Assembly: GCA_002706095.1 (NCBI GenBank)
Contig: PAJP01000025.1
Coordinates: forward strand, 62,001-126,000
DNA from: Methylophaga sp.
Lineage (GTDB): Bacteria; Pseudomonadota; Gammaproteobacteria; Nitrosococcales; Methylophagaceae
Direction: 5' to 3'
Length of the DNA stretch: 64,000 bases
Made by a program: the position numbers and the translations under genes. Shown here in pieces: positions 11,700 to 20,628 of the stretch (position 1 is the stretch's first letter; the number at the start of each line of letters is the position of its first letter). The notes beneath the pieces are model-generated. The model saw only the letters and a program-made list of their open reading frames with translations. It ran no database searches and was not told the DNA's origin.

Positions 11700-12107
11700 G
11701 GATTTTGTTTAGATTCCCGTTCAGGCTTCCGATGAGCGTTGATTTATTTGCAAGCTATTTCGCCTTGCTGGCGAGTCAGGGAAATGCTTGCCCATTTCCC
11801 TAACAACCCTAGGGCACCCCACCGTGCTGGCCTACGGCTCCACTCGTCATAACATTGATTCAGGCGGTCGACTAAAACTCGCTGCGCTCAAACACTAGCC
11901 TCCCTCAGACCTGAATAAATGTCACTCCTCGCCAGCACAAACGGGGATTAAAAAAGCTCCCAACCCTCCCGTCTATTGCCGCCAAAAATTGGGCTTGGTT
12001 GATGGATTGAGTGGTCGAGTGTTTGAGCGCAGCGAGTTTTCGACCACGCCATCAGCCAAGTTTAATTCTTGGATAAAAGGCAATATCGGGTGCTGTACGA
12101 ATCAAGA
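11700..12107. repeat. Non-coding repeat-rich stretch beside the insertion sequence
   Basis: About 400 bases with no credible gene. It holds a perfect 9-bp hairpin (11778-11786 with 11793-11801, 6-base loop). It also holds a longer imperfect inverted repeat of about 28-31 bases (11866-11896 against 12018-12045) carrying the block CTCGCTGCGCTCAAACAC. Sequences of this style recur as intergenic repeats in many proteobacterial genomes. A matching hairpin region continues on the far side of the IS (13427-13458), so the element probably inserted into a pre-existing repeat. Confidence 0.6.
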
Positions 12108-13396
12108 ACATCGGTAACAAAAAAGTTCAACTACATAGGTAACACATGGTTTAAATCATGAGCATCAACAACGGAGGTGCTCATGCCTTGGCGAGATGTG
12201 AAACCAATGGAAGAACGAATTTTATTTATTGCAGATTATCTACGCGGCGCCGGAGGTAGTTTTAGTGAGTTGTGCCGACGATACCAGATCAGTCGAAAGA
12301 CGGGTTACAAGTGGTTACAACGTTATCAGGCTAAAGGACTCGATGGGATGGCTGAACAATCCCGACGGCCTTTTAGTCATCCCCAAACGATACCCTATGC
12401 CATCAAGCAAGCTATCCTTGATATCAGGACAGCTTCTCGCGTCCAGCCAGGTCCCAAGAAAATTCAGGCCCGTCTGAGAATACGTTTTCCCAACCTGGAG
12501 CCTCCCTCATTAACCACGATTTACAATGTGCTCAACCGGGAAGGTCTTGTCGATAAACGACGAAAACGCCGACGTGTCGCATCTTACCAAGAGCCATTTA
12601 AGTCTGTGAATGCGTCGAATCAGGTGTGGAGTGTAGATTTTAAAGGTCAGTTTAAATTAGGGAATGGGCAATGGTGTTATCCCTTAACCGTTATGGATCA
12701 TCATAGTCGTTTCTTACTGGCTTGCATCGGTTTGAAAACAACGGCGACTGATTCGACTAGGCGTTGTTTTGAACAGGTATTCAGGGAGTTTGGGCTACCT
12801 CTACGTATTCGCAGCGATAATGGGGTGCCGTTTGCCAGTAAAGCGGCGGGCGGCTTATCGGCATTAAGTATTTGGTGGATTAAGTTGGGCATTCATCCCG
12901 AACGAATTCAGCCCGGCAGGCCTCAGCAAAATGGTCAGCATGAGCGGATGCATCGCACCTTGAAACAGGATATTAAACATCAGCCTGTCAGTCATTCAAT
13001 GGCTGCGCAGCAGCAACAGTTCGAGGCATTCTGTCAGGCGTATAATCAACAGCGTCCCCATGAAGCTTTGCAACAACAAACACCTGGCTCCCAGTACACG
13101 GTATCTGAAAGGGCTTATCCTGATAAGTTAGAGCCAATCCATTATCCAGATTATTTTGATGTGTTGAAGGTGACTCGGACAGGTGTCGTTTATTGGGGAG
13201 GTGGTCAGGTATATGTCTCTCATTTATTGTCTGGTGAGTACATTGGTATGGAGCAGGTGGCGGATGGGGTTTGGGATATTTACTTTGGCCCAGTGAGACT
13301 GGGCGGGTTTGACCAACGCAAAGTAAGGGGTGGCGATACAAGTTATTGGACTATTCGGGTGTAACCCATGTAGTTGAATTAATTTGTTACCGATGT
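12108..13396 (+). mobile_element. IS481-family insertion sequence, apparently complete
   Basis: The element is bounded by 37-base imperfect terminal inverted repeats, 12108-12144 and 13360-13396, with about six mismatches. Both outer ends read ACATCGGTAAC into the element. It contains a single intact transposase gene whose stop lies inside the right repeat. I could not find a convincing target duplication in the flanks (TCAAGA on the left, AGGTGA on the right), so the exact ends could be off by a few bases or the duplication may have decayed. Confidence 0.85.
12183..13364 (+). CDS. IS481-family DDE transposase
   Basis: A 393-residue transposase. An N-terminal helix-turn-helix region (about 15-60, with SRKTGYKWLQRY) is followed by an rve-type integrase core. 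The catalytic residues are D in VDFKG, D in RSDNG and E in QHERMHRT. The usual family ending GRPQQNGQHER is present. I chose the ATG at 12183, six bases after the ribosome site CGGAGG, over the GTG at 12177, which falls inside that site. The frame is intact, so the element may still be active. Confidence 0.93.
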   Translation: MPWRDVKPMEERILFIADYLRGAGGSFSELCRRYQISRKTGYKWLQRYQAKGLDGMAEQSRRPFSHPQTIPYAIKQAILDIRTASRVQPGPKKIQARLRIRFPNLEPPSLTTIYNVLNREGLVDKRRKRRRVASYQEPFKSVNASNQVWSVDFKGQFKLGNGQWCYPLTVMDHHSRFLLACIGLKTTATDSTRRCFEQVFREFGLPLRIRSDNGVPFASKAAGGLSALSIWWIKLGIHPERIQPGRPQQNGQHERMHRTLKQDIKHQPVSHSMAAQQQQFEAFCQAYNQQRPHEALQQQTPGSQYTVSERAYPDKLEPIHYPDYFDVLKVTRTGVVYWGGGQVYVSHLLSGEYIGMEQVADGVWDIYFGPVRLGGFDQRKVRGGDTSYWTIRV

Positions 13397-13426
13397 AGGT
13401 GAACCGTACAGGGCCCTTTTGTTTGG

Positions 13427-13458
13427 TTCGTTTTCTTTGGGCAAACAAAGAAAATGAA
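13427..13458. repeat. Hairpin repeat flanking the IS element
   Basis: A 13-bp stem with one G-T pair (13427-13439 with 13446-13458) and a 6-base loop. It belongs to the TTTCTTTG...CAAAGAAA class of intergenic repeats. It is probably the other half of the repeat region interrupted by the IS. Confidence 0.55.
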
Positions 13459-13541
13459 CGCCCAGCGGCAGCGTATGATTCTATAAAGAAAAAAGTTGTT
13501 AGGTATCGATTTAACCCGACATACTTATCTAGTTTACGAAT

Positions 13542-14267
13542 CTAAGTGTACATAGGCCAGACTGTTCCATATGTAGAATTTTTAGCTTCCAATAGCAAAT
13601 CATATTTATCAAACTCATAGTTAACAGCAGCTAAAAAGCCGTTATGAAACCTTTTTACAATATGTTGCTCCAGAACATGTCCAAATCCATTCGGGTTGGC
13701 ATCAGGCCAAACATCTTTTAATAACAATACGGGTAATTGGGCAAAACTATTTTGATACTTATGTATCGGACAATTTGCTATTAGTATCAGATCTCTACTA
13801 TATAAAACTGTTAATTCTATTGAGGCATTACCGAACTTCAGTTTAAAACCACTTAACAAAAAAATAAGGCAAAATATAAACTCTCTGTACTCAATGTCAC
13901 TTTCTGATATGGCAACATTTTTCAAACCAACCTTTTGAAAAGCACGTCGAATACCTGTAATAATTTCTTTATGAAAACTAAGCCCCGAAAAAATTGGCGG
14001 TCGTGTATGTGAAATAGTGTCGTTGCTATTAACCTGCCCGATATATTCCTCCATTTTAGGAACAATCTTTTCTACACGCTTTAAAAGGATACCTTTATTT
14101 TTTTCTTCAGGATGTGCAAGGAAGTCAGCAACCTCACGAATAATACTTCCTTTTTGCGAGTAGTCCCTTATTAATATTAAGAAAAATGCAACATCATCTT
14201 GCTCGAACTGCCTTTCTCTAAATAAAGTATAAAAAGATAAAATTCTGTGCTTACAGTATTCATTCAT
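13542..14267 (-). CDS. Hypothetical protein, AT-rich accessory gene
   Basis: A 241-residue protein that I do not recognise. It has no signal peptide and no clear membrane segment; a hydrophobic stretch near residues 125-140 (FIFCLIFLLSGF) is more likely core than membrane. The gene looks clearly more AT-rich than dnaQ next door. It sits between an insertion sequence and a conserved housekeeping block, so it is probably acquired. No ribosome site with good spacing is visible before the ATG. Coding potential rests on its length and a sensible globular composition. Confidence 0.6.
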   Translation of the reverse strand: MNEYCKHRILSFYTLFRERQFEQDDVAFFLILIRDYSQKGSIIREVADFLAHPEEKNKGILLKRVEKIVPKMEEYIGQVNSNDTISHTRPPIFSGLSFHKEIITGIRRAFQKVGLKNVAISESDIEYREFIFCLIFLLSGFKLKFGNASIELTVLYSRDLILIANCPIHKYQNSFAQLPVLLLKDVWPDANPNGFGHVLEQHIVKRFHNGFLAAVNYEFDKYDLLLEAKNSTYGTVWPMYT

Positions 14268-14300
14268 CCTTCAAAGAAGCCTTTTCTTTAAATAAGATGT

Positions 14301-15035
14301 TTAATCTCTCAACCAAACACACTCACCACCACTACTTTTCTGCACTTTCTCCAGCATAGCCTCATGCGCAGCAAGCTCCTCTTCAGAGGCACGGATGACT
14401 CTGAGCTTTCTTGACGGAACGGCTGAAAGGGTTTCTTCTGTTTCATTTTCTGATGATGTCTTAGGTTCCACTTCCTCAGCCGCCAGCAGCATGGCAACCT
14501 GCCCACCGGTCATGGCTAAATAAACGTCAGCTAAGATCTCAGCATCCAGTAAGGCACCATGTAACTCACGGTTTGAGTTATCCACCTCATAACGTTTACA
14601 CAAGGCGTCGAGATTATTTTTTTGGCCAGGATGTTTGTCCCTGGCCATTTTTAAGGTGTCTAACACACTGCATAAAGTATTGACCCTGCGCTTTTCACCT
14701 TTAAGCTTTTTCAGTTCGTGATCAATAAAGCCAACATCGAACGGGGCGTTATGAATGATAAGTTCAGCACCATCAATGAATTGTAAGAAGTCTTCAGCAA
14801 CATCTTCAAAACTGGGTTTGTCGGCTAAAAATTCATTGGTAATGCCGTGGACTTCAATTGCACCGGCATCAATTTCACGATGTGGATTGATATATTGGTG
14901 AAATGTTTGCCCTGTCAGGCGACGATTCACCATTTCCACACAGCCAATCTCAATAATCCGGTGATCTTCAGCGGTGCTGATACCGGTGGTTTCGGTATCC
15001 AGAATCACTTGTCGTTTAACAACATTTTCTGTCAT
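14301..15035 (-). CDS. dnaQ: DNA polymerase III epsilon subunit (proofreading exonuclease)
   Basis: 3'-5' exonuclease that proofreads for the replicative polymerase. The 244-residue protein has ExoI LDTETTG, ExoII around HNAPFDVGFID and ExoIII with HGALLDAEILADVY (HxxxxD), so the DEDDh catalytic set is complete. The C-terminal region after about residue 185, which binds the alpha subunit in this family, is variable. GAGG precedes the ATG. It lies nine bases after rnhA in the same direction. Confidence 0.96.
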   Translation of the reverse strand: MTENVVKRQVILDTETTGISTAEDHRIIEIGCVEMVNRRLTGQTFHQYINPHREIDAGAIEVHGITNEFLADKPSFEDVAEDFLQFIDGAELIIHNAPFDVGFIDHELKKLKGEKRRVNTLCSVLDTLKMARDKHPGQKNNLDALCKRYEVDNSNRELHGALLDAEILADVYLAMTGGQVAMLLAAEEVEPKTSSENETEETLSAVPSRKLRVIRASEEELAAHEAMLEKVQKSSGGECVWLRD

Positions 15036-15044
15036 GACGTCCTC

Positions 15045-15488
15045 TTATTTCTTAGCGGCTATGTGTTCTCTGGCGGCAACAGCTAATTGATCCGCACGCT
15101 CGTTCTCAATATGTCCCTGATGGCCTCGGACCCATTCCCACTTTACCTGATGGGGGGCTACGGCCTTGTCGAGGCGTTGCCACAGCTCAACATTCTTCAC
15201 CGGTTTCTTTGCTGCTGTCTTCCAGTTTTTGGCTTTCCACCCCGCTAACCATTCCGTCATACCTTTAATGACATATTGTGAATCAGTGGTGATGGTAACC
15301 TGACATGGACGCTTTAAGGCTTCAAGACCTGCGATGACAGCCATCATTTCCATCTGATTATTGGTGGTATTTTTTTCAGCACCGGATAGCTCTTTTTCCT
15401 GTCCCTTTGCACGTAATATGACACCCCAGCCACCCGGGCCAGGGTTGCCACTACAGGCACCATCAGTAAATAACTCAACGTGGTCCAT
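15045..15488 (-). CDS. rnhA: Ribonuclease HI
   Basis: Cleaves the RNA strand of RNA-DNA hybrids. The 147-residue length is typical. Catalytic acids are visible in [35 protein letters not shown] and ENERADQLA, with the conserved His in [10 protein letters not shown]. The start lies 14 bases inside the end of the upstream methyltransferase gene, with AAGGAACAG as ribosome site, which suggests translational coupling. Confidence 0.97.
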   Translation of the reverse strand: MDHVELFTDGACSGNPGPGGWGVILRAKGQEKELSGAEKNTTNNQMEMMAVIAGLEALKRPCQVTITTDSQYVIKGMTEWLAGWKAKNWKTAAKKPVKNVELWQRLDKAVAPHQVKWEWVRGHQGHIENERADQLAVAAREHIAAKK

Positions 15489-16206
15489 CTGTTCCTTCTC
15501 TTGTTATCGGTTTGTTCACTAAACCGGCTGACGGAAATAAGTTCGGTTGACGCCAGCGTTGTTTAAGCGGGTTGAGCGAGATAGTTCTCTTGCAAGCCAC
15601 GACTATCGTCACACCACCAAAACACGGCCATAGTCGTTTGCCCCATCGTTCCAAAAAACGACATCTGTTTAACCAGCTGGTCCGACTGAAAGGAGGTCTG
15701 AACATCACCTTATGATGTTCGACCACCTCAAAATTTAATAATGCTAACCAATCCCGAATTCGGGTTTGAGTAAAAAAGTGACCATGCCACGGCGCATTAT
15801 CCTGCCAGGAAAATAAGCGTCTCAGTCCCCATAAACTCCAAGGGCTGAAGCTGCATAATATTAATTTACCGTCTGCCGCCAGAACACGCTCTGTTTCTCG
15901 TAACACTTGATGCGGGTCATGTGCATATTCCAATACATGCAAAAGCAGTAAATTATCTATACTGTGTGACTTAAGCGGCAACGACTCAGCACTGGCATTT
16001 AAGTCTCCTGAGGGACCCACAATACTGGTTTTGATAATACGGTTTGAAGGTGGAAATAAAGAATAATGCCCACCTAATTGCACATAAAAATAGCCCACCA
16101 ATGGGTGATTAAGTGAAGTCAAAACCGCCTTTTCCTGCTGTATGACCGACTCACCCAGTGGACTATGCCACCATTGATTCAATCGTCGTTGTTTGTTCTC
16201 ATTCAT
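15475..16206 (-). CDS. yafS: SAM-dependent methyltransferase, YafS-like
   Basis: A 243-residue class I methyltransferase of the Methyltransf_11 type. The acidic strand end and motif around [23 protein letters not shown] and the following [17 protein letters not shown] are typical. The glycine-rich motif I is poorly conserved ([13 protein letters not shown]). E. coli has yafS in the same gloB/yafS/rnhA/dnaQ neighbourhood, which supports orthology. The substrate is unknown. It is divergent from gloB, with a 25-base gap. Confidence 0.82.
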   Translation of the reverse strand: MNENKQRRLNQWWHSPLGESVIQQEKAVLTSLNHPLVGYFYVQLGGHYSLFPPSNRIIKTSIVGPSGDLNASAESLPLKSHSIDNLLLLHVLEYAHDPHQVLRETERVLAADGKLILCSFSPWSLWGLRRLFSWQDNAPWHGHFFTQTRIRDWLALLNFEVVEHHKVMFRPPFSRTSWLNRCRFLERWGKRLWPCFGGVTIVVACKRTISLNPLKQRWRQPNLFPSAGLVNKPITREGTDGPR

Positions 16207-16231
16207 AGTCTGAGCCCATTAAGGAGAAATC

Positions 16232-17002
16232 ATGGTGAATGTGCACCGAATTCCCGCATTTGATGACAATTATATCTGGCTAATCCAGGCGCAAGGCACA
16301 AATAAAGCGATTGTGGTTGATCCTGGTGATGCAACTCCCGTTCTAAACACATTAAAATCCATTGATCTGGAGCTGATTGCCATCTTCATCACACATCACC
16401 ATGCCGATCATACTGCAGGCATTGCTGAGTTAACAAAAGCAGTGGCTATTCCAGTTTACGGTCCGCTAAATGAAACCATTGAAGGGGTAACTCATCCGCA
16501 ATCAGGCAAAGAACCCATCGCTGTTGATCCCGACTTTCCTATTTTCACTGTGCTCAATACACCAGGGCATACGCCTGGCCACATCAGCTATTTAGCCGAA
16601 GGCAAGCTGTTTTGTGGTGATACATTGTTTGCTGCAGGATGCGGACGATTATTGGGTGGTACCGCAGAACAATTGCATGCCTCACTTAATCTATTGGCAA
16701 GCTTACCTTCCTCAACAACTATCTATTGCGCTCATGAGTACACACTAGCTAACCTACGTTTTGCTAAAACAGTAGAGCCAGAAAATAAACAACTGCAGCA
16801 ACGCTTTGAACAAACGGAAACAATGCGTCAGAAAAAACAGGCCACTGTACCTTCATTAATGCAGGATGAGCTGGCAACCAACCCGTTTCTTCGTTGTGAT
16901 GTAGACAGAATAAAAAAGGCGACCGAAAAATTTTCCGGTCACCCTCTTCCAGATAGCCAAGCTGTCTTTAGCTCATTACGAGCATGGAAAGACGAGTTTT
17001 AA
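16232..17002 (+). CDS. gloB: Hydroxyacylglutathione hydrolase (glyoxalase II)
   Basis: Hydrolyses S-lactoylglutathione to lactate and glutathione in methylglyoxal detoxification. The 256-residue metallo-beta-lactamase-fold protein has the binuclear metal motif THHHADH, the later His in GHTPGH, FCGDTLF with the bridging Asp and YCAHEYT, and the C-terminal substrate-binding extension of GloB. GGAG precedes the ATG. Its last four bases overlap the stop of the convergent mscS gene. Confidence 0.96.
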   Translation: MVNVHRIPAFDDNYIWLIQAQGTNKAIVVDPGDATPVLNTLKSIDLELIAIFITHHHADHTAGIAELTKAVAIPVYGPLNETIEGVTHPQSGKEPIAVDPDFPIFTVLNTPGHTPGHISYLAEGKLFCGDTLFAAGCGRLLGGTAEQLHASLNLLASLPSSTTIYCAHEYTLANLRFAKTVEPENKQLQQRFEQTETMRQKKQATVPSLMQDELATNPFLRCDVDRIKKATEKFSGHPLPDSQAVFSSLRAWKDEF

Positions 17003-17823
17003 GCAGCTTTATCGTCTTGTTCTTTATCAAGGTTATTAAAATGGATGTCCATTTGTGGATAAGGAATGGAGATACCATTTTCATCGAACGCGAGTTTTAT
17101 GGTTTCAATTAATTCCGAACGTACTGGCCAGTAATCAGCAGCGGCCACCCATGGACGAACATCAAAATTCACACTGCTATCGCCTAATTCTGATACCCGA
17201 ATAACAGGGGCAGGATCGGCCATCACTTTCTCATGACCGGTGACGATATCGGTCAGTAATTGTTTGGCTTTGAGCAGATCATCGTCATAACCAATACCAA
17301 AGACCATATCGATACGTCGGGTATCTTTAGCTGAATAGTTGGTAATAGTGTCGTCATAAATTAAACCATTCGGCACGATAACTTCACGGTTATCACCTGT
17401 TTTCATAATGGTGTTAAAAATCGTAATTGACTCAATCACACCTGCGGTTCCACCCGCTTCAACAAAATCACCAATTTTGAAAGGTCTGAATAAAATCAGC
17501 ATCACGCCGGCAGCAAAGTTTTGTAATGAATCTTTCAAAGCCAGGCCAACAGCTAAACCTGCCGCACCCAGCACGGCAATCATCGAGGTGGTATCCACAC
17601 CCAATTGATCGAGCGCTGCTATCAATACAAATAACAATAAAATGGCATTGGCAATCGTACTGAAGAAATTAATCAGAATAGGGTCAAGGTTTGCTCTTAC
17701 CATTAATTTGCGTGACATTTTGACCAGCCACTTGACCACGATTCGACCGACAAAAACAATGATCGCAGCATAGAGAATATTGATAAGCCAAAATACGACT
17801 ATGCTTCCCGTTGCAGTTTCCAT
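16999..17823 (-). CDS. mscS: Small-conductance mechanosensitive channel
   Basis: A 274-residue MscS-type channel that releases solutes on hypo-osmotic shock. Three N-terminal transmembrane helices (about 8-28, 58-80 and the pore helix near 85-110) are followed by the beta-domain with GDFVEAGGTAGVIESI and PNGLIYDDTITNYS. The pore helix contains the small-residue Gly/Ala packing pattern (LGAAGLAVGLALKDSLQN). It is downstream of pyrD with a one-base gap, so it is in the DUF2797-pyrD-mscS operon. It is a distinct paralogue of the channel gene at 19756. Confidence 0.93.
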   Translation of the reverse strand: METATGSIVVFWLINILYAAIIVFVGRIVVKWLVKMSRKLMVRANLDPILINFFSTIANAILLLFVLIAALDQLGVDTTSMIAVLGAAGLAVGLALKDSLQNFAAGVMLILFRPFKIGDFVEAGGTAGVIESITIFNTIMKTGDNREVIVPNGLIYDDTITNYSAKDTRRIDMVFGIGYDDDLLKAKQLLTDIVTGHEKVMADPAPVIRVSELGDSSVNFDVRPWVAAADYWPVRSELIETIKLAFDENGISIPYPQMDIHFNNLDKEQDDKAA

Positions 17824-17824
17824 G

Positions 17825-18847
17825 TTAGTTCCTCTTTGATATGGATTGAATTACTTCACGAATTAACTTGGGGCCATGATAAATAAGGCCACTATAAATT
17901 TGTACTAGTGATGCACCTGCATCCAACTTGGCTAACGCCTGTTCAGCAGACATGATTCCACCCGCGGCGATGATAGGCAAGTCATCATCCAATGCTTCTC
18001 TGAAAAGTTTGACAATCTCTGTTGATTTTTCAAACACAGGTGCGCCACTTAGACCACCTGCTTCTTCCGCATTATCGAGTCCGGCCACAGCATCACGTTC
18101 CATCGTTGTATTGGTCGCAATAACGGCATCGATTTTGTGTTTATTAAATGCTTCAGCTAACTGAGAGACTTCATCTATGGTCAAATCCGGCGCAACTTTC
18201 ACTGCCATCGGCACATATTTTTCATGCTGCTGTGCGAGCTCTGACTGCGCCTTTTTTAACTCAGCTAATAATGTATCCAAGGACTCGCCAAACTGAAGTG
18301 TGCGTAAACCCGGAGTATTGGGAGAAGAAATATTGATAGTGACATAATCAGCATGTGGATAAACTTTATTCAGTCCTATCAGGTAATCGTCTACGGCCTT
18401 TTCAACTGGCGTATCAAAATTTTTGCCAATATTTATGCCGATTAAGGTGTTTGTATCCGCTGCTTGAACTTGCTCAATAAGATGGTCAACGCCCAGATTA
18501 TTAAAGCCCATGCGATTAATAATCCCTTGAGCTTCTGGAATACGGAATAATCGCGGTTTCGGGTTGCCTGGCTGTGGTCTGGGTGTCACTGTACCGATTT
18601 CAACAAATCCAAAACCCAGTGCGGACATGGCTTCAATGTGATCACCATTTTTATCAAGCCCCGCGGCCAGTCCAACTGCATTCGGAAAGGTCAGCCCCAT
18701 CACTCGCACGGGTTTCATGTGCAATTTTCGTGTCATCAGCCACGACAGTCCGCTCATTTCCAAGCAATCAAGTCCCACTAATCCTAGGTGATGCGCTTTT
18801 TCAGCATCCAGACGAAACATCAGCTCTCTCATCATGCGATAAACCAT
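17825..18847 (-). CDS. pyrD: Dihydroorotate dehydrogenase, quinone-dependent (class 2)
   Basis: Oxidises dihydroorotate to orotate at the inner face of the membrane and passes electrons to quinone; fourth step of pyrimidine synthesis. The 340 residues fit class 2, including the N-terminal membrane-associating helical extension. FMN and substrate motifs include VGLAAGLDKNG, FVEIGTVTPRPQPGNP, NISSPNTPGLR with the class 2 catalytic Ser, and AAGGI near the C-terminus. The ATG follows directly on the stop of the upstream gene. Confidence 0.97.
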   Translation of the reverse strand: MVYRMMRELMFRLDAEKAHHLGLVGLDCLEMSGLSWLMTRKLHMKPVRVMGLTFPNAVGLAAGLDKNGDHIEAMSALGFGFVEIGTVTPRPQPGNPKPRLFRIPEAQGIINRMGFNNLGVDHLIEQVQAADTNTLIGINIGKNFDTPVEKAVDDYLIGLNKVYPHADYVTINISSPNTPGLRTLQFGESLDTLLAELKKAQSELAQQHEKYVPMAVKVAPDLTIDEVSQLAEAFNKHKIDAVIATNTTMERDAVAGLDNAEEAGGLSGAPVFEKSTEIVKLFREALDDDLPIIAAGGIMSAEQALAKLDAGASLVQIYSGLIYHGPKLIREVIQSISKRN

Positions 18848-19678
18848 TTATACCTCCACTTCGATTTGATAACCGCTGAACTTGCGGAGATTGATGACAC
18901 CCTTATCCAAAATCAGATACTGGCCTTTAATGCCCTCCAGTCGTCCTTCAACATGTGCTGTTTTATCAAAATTAAACGAACTGACTTTATTGGGATAGGT
19001 GTTCACTGGGTATTCAATTGTCTGCACATTCTCGGCCGTTAATACCTGAATGGCAGATTCACCAAACTGCTGTTGTAACTCAGACACCTCACTTTCACAC
19101 AGGGCTAAGAGTCGGTCTCTTTCAGCGGCCAGATCAAGTGGTTCAGCCTCACCTTTCAACATTTTCCGCCAATCTGTCCGGTCAGAGACATGCTGTTTAA
19201 ACATCACCTCAACCAGGCCCGATTGATAGCGACTTTTCACCCGAAAAATCGGCACAGCTTGAGTCGCACCCTGATCAATCCAACGCGTCGGAATTTGATT
19301 AATGCGGGTGATGCCCACTTTTAGCCCCGAACTATTGGCGAGATAAACAATATGATCCTGCATACATACCGCTTCACCCCACTCAGGCTCGCGGCACGTG
19401 CCTTGTTCGTAGTGGCAAAGCTCTGGCTTCATAAAACACAGATCACACTGTGCTAGCTTTTGTGAACAGGGAAAACAAAAACCACCACTGAAGCTTTTTT
19501 TCGTTAAACGATTACAAGCCTGACAGTGAATCTCCCCTTGATAATGTAATGAAATCGGCTGTCCAATGGTCTGGTTCAGAGGCAACAATTGCTCATCAAG
19601 CCTCATAGCGTAGTTAGCTTGCGTATCATCAGCCAGACTGACCTGCATTTTGGACAATTGTCCACTAAGCTTTGTCAC
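18848..19678 (-). CDS. DUF2797 family protein with zinc-ribbon-like cysteines
   Basis: A 276-residue protein of unknown function matching the DUF2797 pattern. The first half has cysteine pairs CQACNR, CFPCSQ and CDLCFMKPELC, likely a zinc site. It is followed by VYLANSSGLKVGITR and an RWIDQGA stretch that resembles the start of a GIY-YIG nuclease fold; that resemblance is my inference. Its stop is directly followed by the pyrD ATG, so it is first in the DUF2797-pyrD-mscS operon. No signal peptide is present. Confidence 0.75.
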   Translation of the reverse strand: MTKLSGQLSKMQVSLADDTQANYAMRLDEQLLPLNQTIGQPISLHYQGEIHCQACNRLTKKSFSGGFCFPCSQKLAQCDLCFMKPELCHYEQGTCREPEWGEAVCMQDHIVYLANSSGLKVGITRINQIPTRWIDQGATQAVPIFRVKSRYQSGLVEVMFKQHVSDRTDWRKMLKGEAEPLDLAAERDRLLALCESEVSELQQQFGESAIQVLTAENVQTIEYPVNTYPNKVSSFNFDKTAHVEGRLEGIKGQYLILDKGVINLRKFSGYQIEVEV

Positions 19679-19755
19679 TGAGTTTCCCTTTAATCTGAAG
19701 TTTTTTTCTAGGCATCTTATCGCAGATAGGCACCCGCCAACAGGGTCGCTATATC

Positions 19756-20610
19756 TTAATCTTTGTTCTCTGGTTTTGAGTCAGCATCAGAAACCAGGCG
19801 AATCGGAAACGGTTCGGTCACGGAGCCGGTATATAAGGAACGGTGTGGGAAAGGAATTTCTATTGACTCAGCATCAAACGCTTCTTTAATTTCTTCATGG
19901 ATACTGTTTTTTAGCTCGATAAAACTTTCTCGTTTCACCCATACCGAAAACTGCATATTCAGCGAAGAATCACCAAAGCCAAGAAACACAAACTTCGGTT
20001 TCGGCTCATCAAGACATAAAGGGTTTGCCTCTGCCACTTTTTCCAGCACTTTTCTGACAGCTTTAATATCCTCTTTTAGAGCCACGGCGATGCTTAAATC
20101 AATCCGTCTGATAGGAAAACGCGTCAGCGTCGTGACTTCAGATTTAATCAGTGTTTCATTAGGTATTCGTACAAACAAATTGTCAAAGGTGCGAAGTTTT
20201 ACTGACAACAGATCTATGGACAGCACTTCTCCTGTAGTCTCTCCTACCTTGATGAGATCACCGACAGAAAAAGGTCGTTCAGCGACTAAAAATAATCCGC
20301 TGATGATATTCGATGCCGATGTTTGTGAAGCAAACCCAATAGCGACTGACAATACACCGGCAGCACCAATCAGTACCCCCAAATTAAAGCCGATGGCATT
20401 CAGCCCCATGACAATAAATACCAACAAAATCAAATATGAGGCCACGCGAGCCATTAAAAGCTGTTGGTGCGTATCGAAACGATTTTTACTCCACTGACGC
20501 ACAGCCCGGCTGGCCATCTTTGCCAAAATAAGGCCGACGATAAAATAAATCAGGGCTTCAAATACAGCTATAAACCATGCTGCATCGATATTGTTAATCC
20601 ATTCTGTCAT
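19756..20610 (-). CDS. MscS-family mechanosensitive ion channel (second paralogue)
   Basis: A 284-residue MscS-domain protein with N-terminal membrane helices (about 12-32, 55-75 and a pore helix near 78-105). The beta-domain contains PFSVGDLIKVGETTGEVLSI and VRIPNETLIKSEVTTLTRFPIRR. It diverges clearly from the channel encoded at 16999-17823. It lies 18 bases downstream of the DUF432-like gene on the same strand. Whether it gates on tension or carries another signal cannot be read from sequence. Confidence 0.88.
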   Translation of the reverse strand: MTEWINNIDAAWFIAVFEALIYFIVGLILAKMASRAVRQWSKNRFDTHQQLLMARVASYLILLVFIVMGLNAIGFNLGVLIGAAGVLSVAIGFASQTSASNIISGLFLVAERPFSVGDLIKVGETTGEVLSIDLLSVKLRTFDNLFVRIPNETLIKSEVTTLTRFPIRRIDLSIAVALKEDIKAVRKVLEKVAEANPLCLDEPKPKFVFLGFGDSSLNMQFSVWVKRESFIELKNSIHEEIKEAFDAESIEIPFPHRSLYTGSVTEPFPIRLVSDADSKPENKD

Positions 20611-20628
20611 TCTTGCTCGCCTGAGGTC

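Noticed and set aside
12101-13402. Target site duplication of the IS element
   Set aside because: The six bases on either side (TCAAGA and AGGTGA) do not form a convincing direct repeat.
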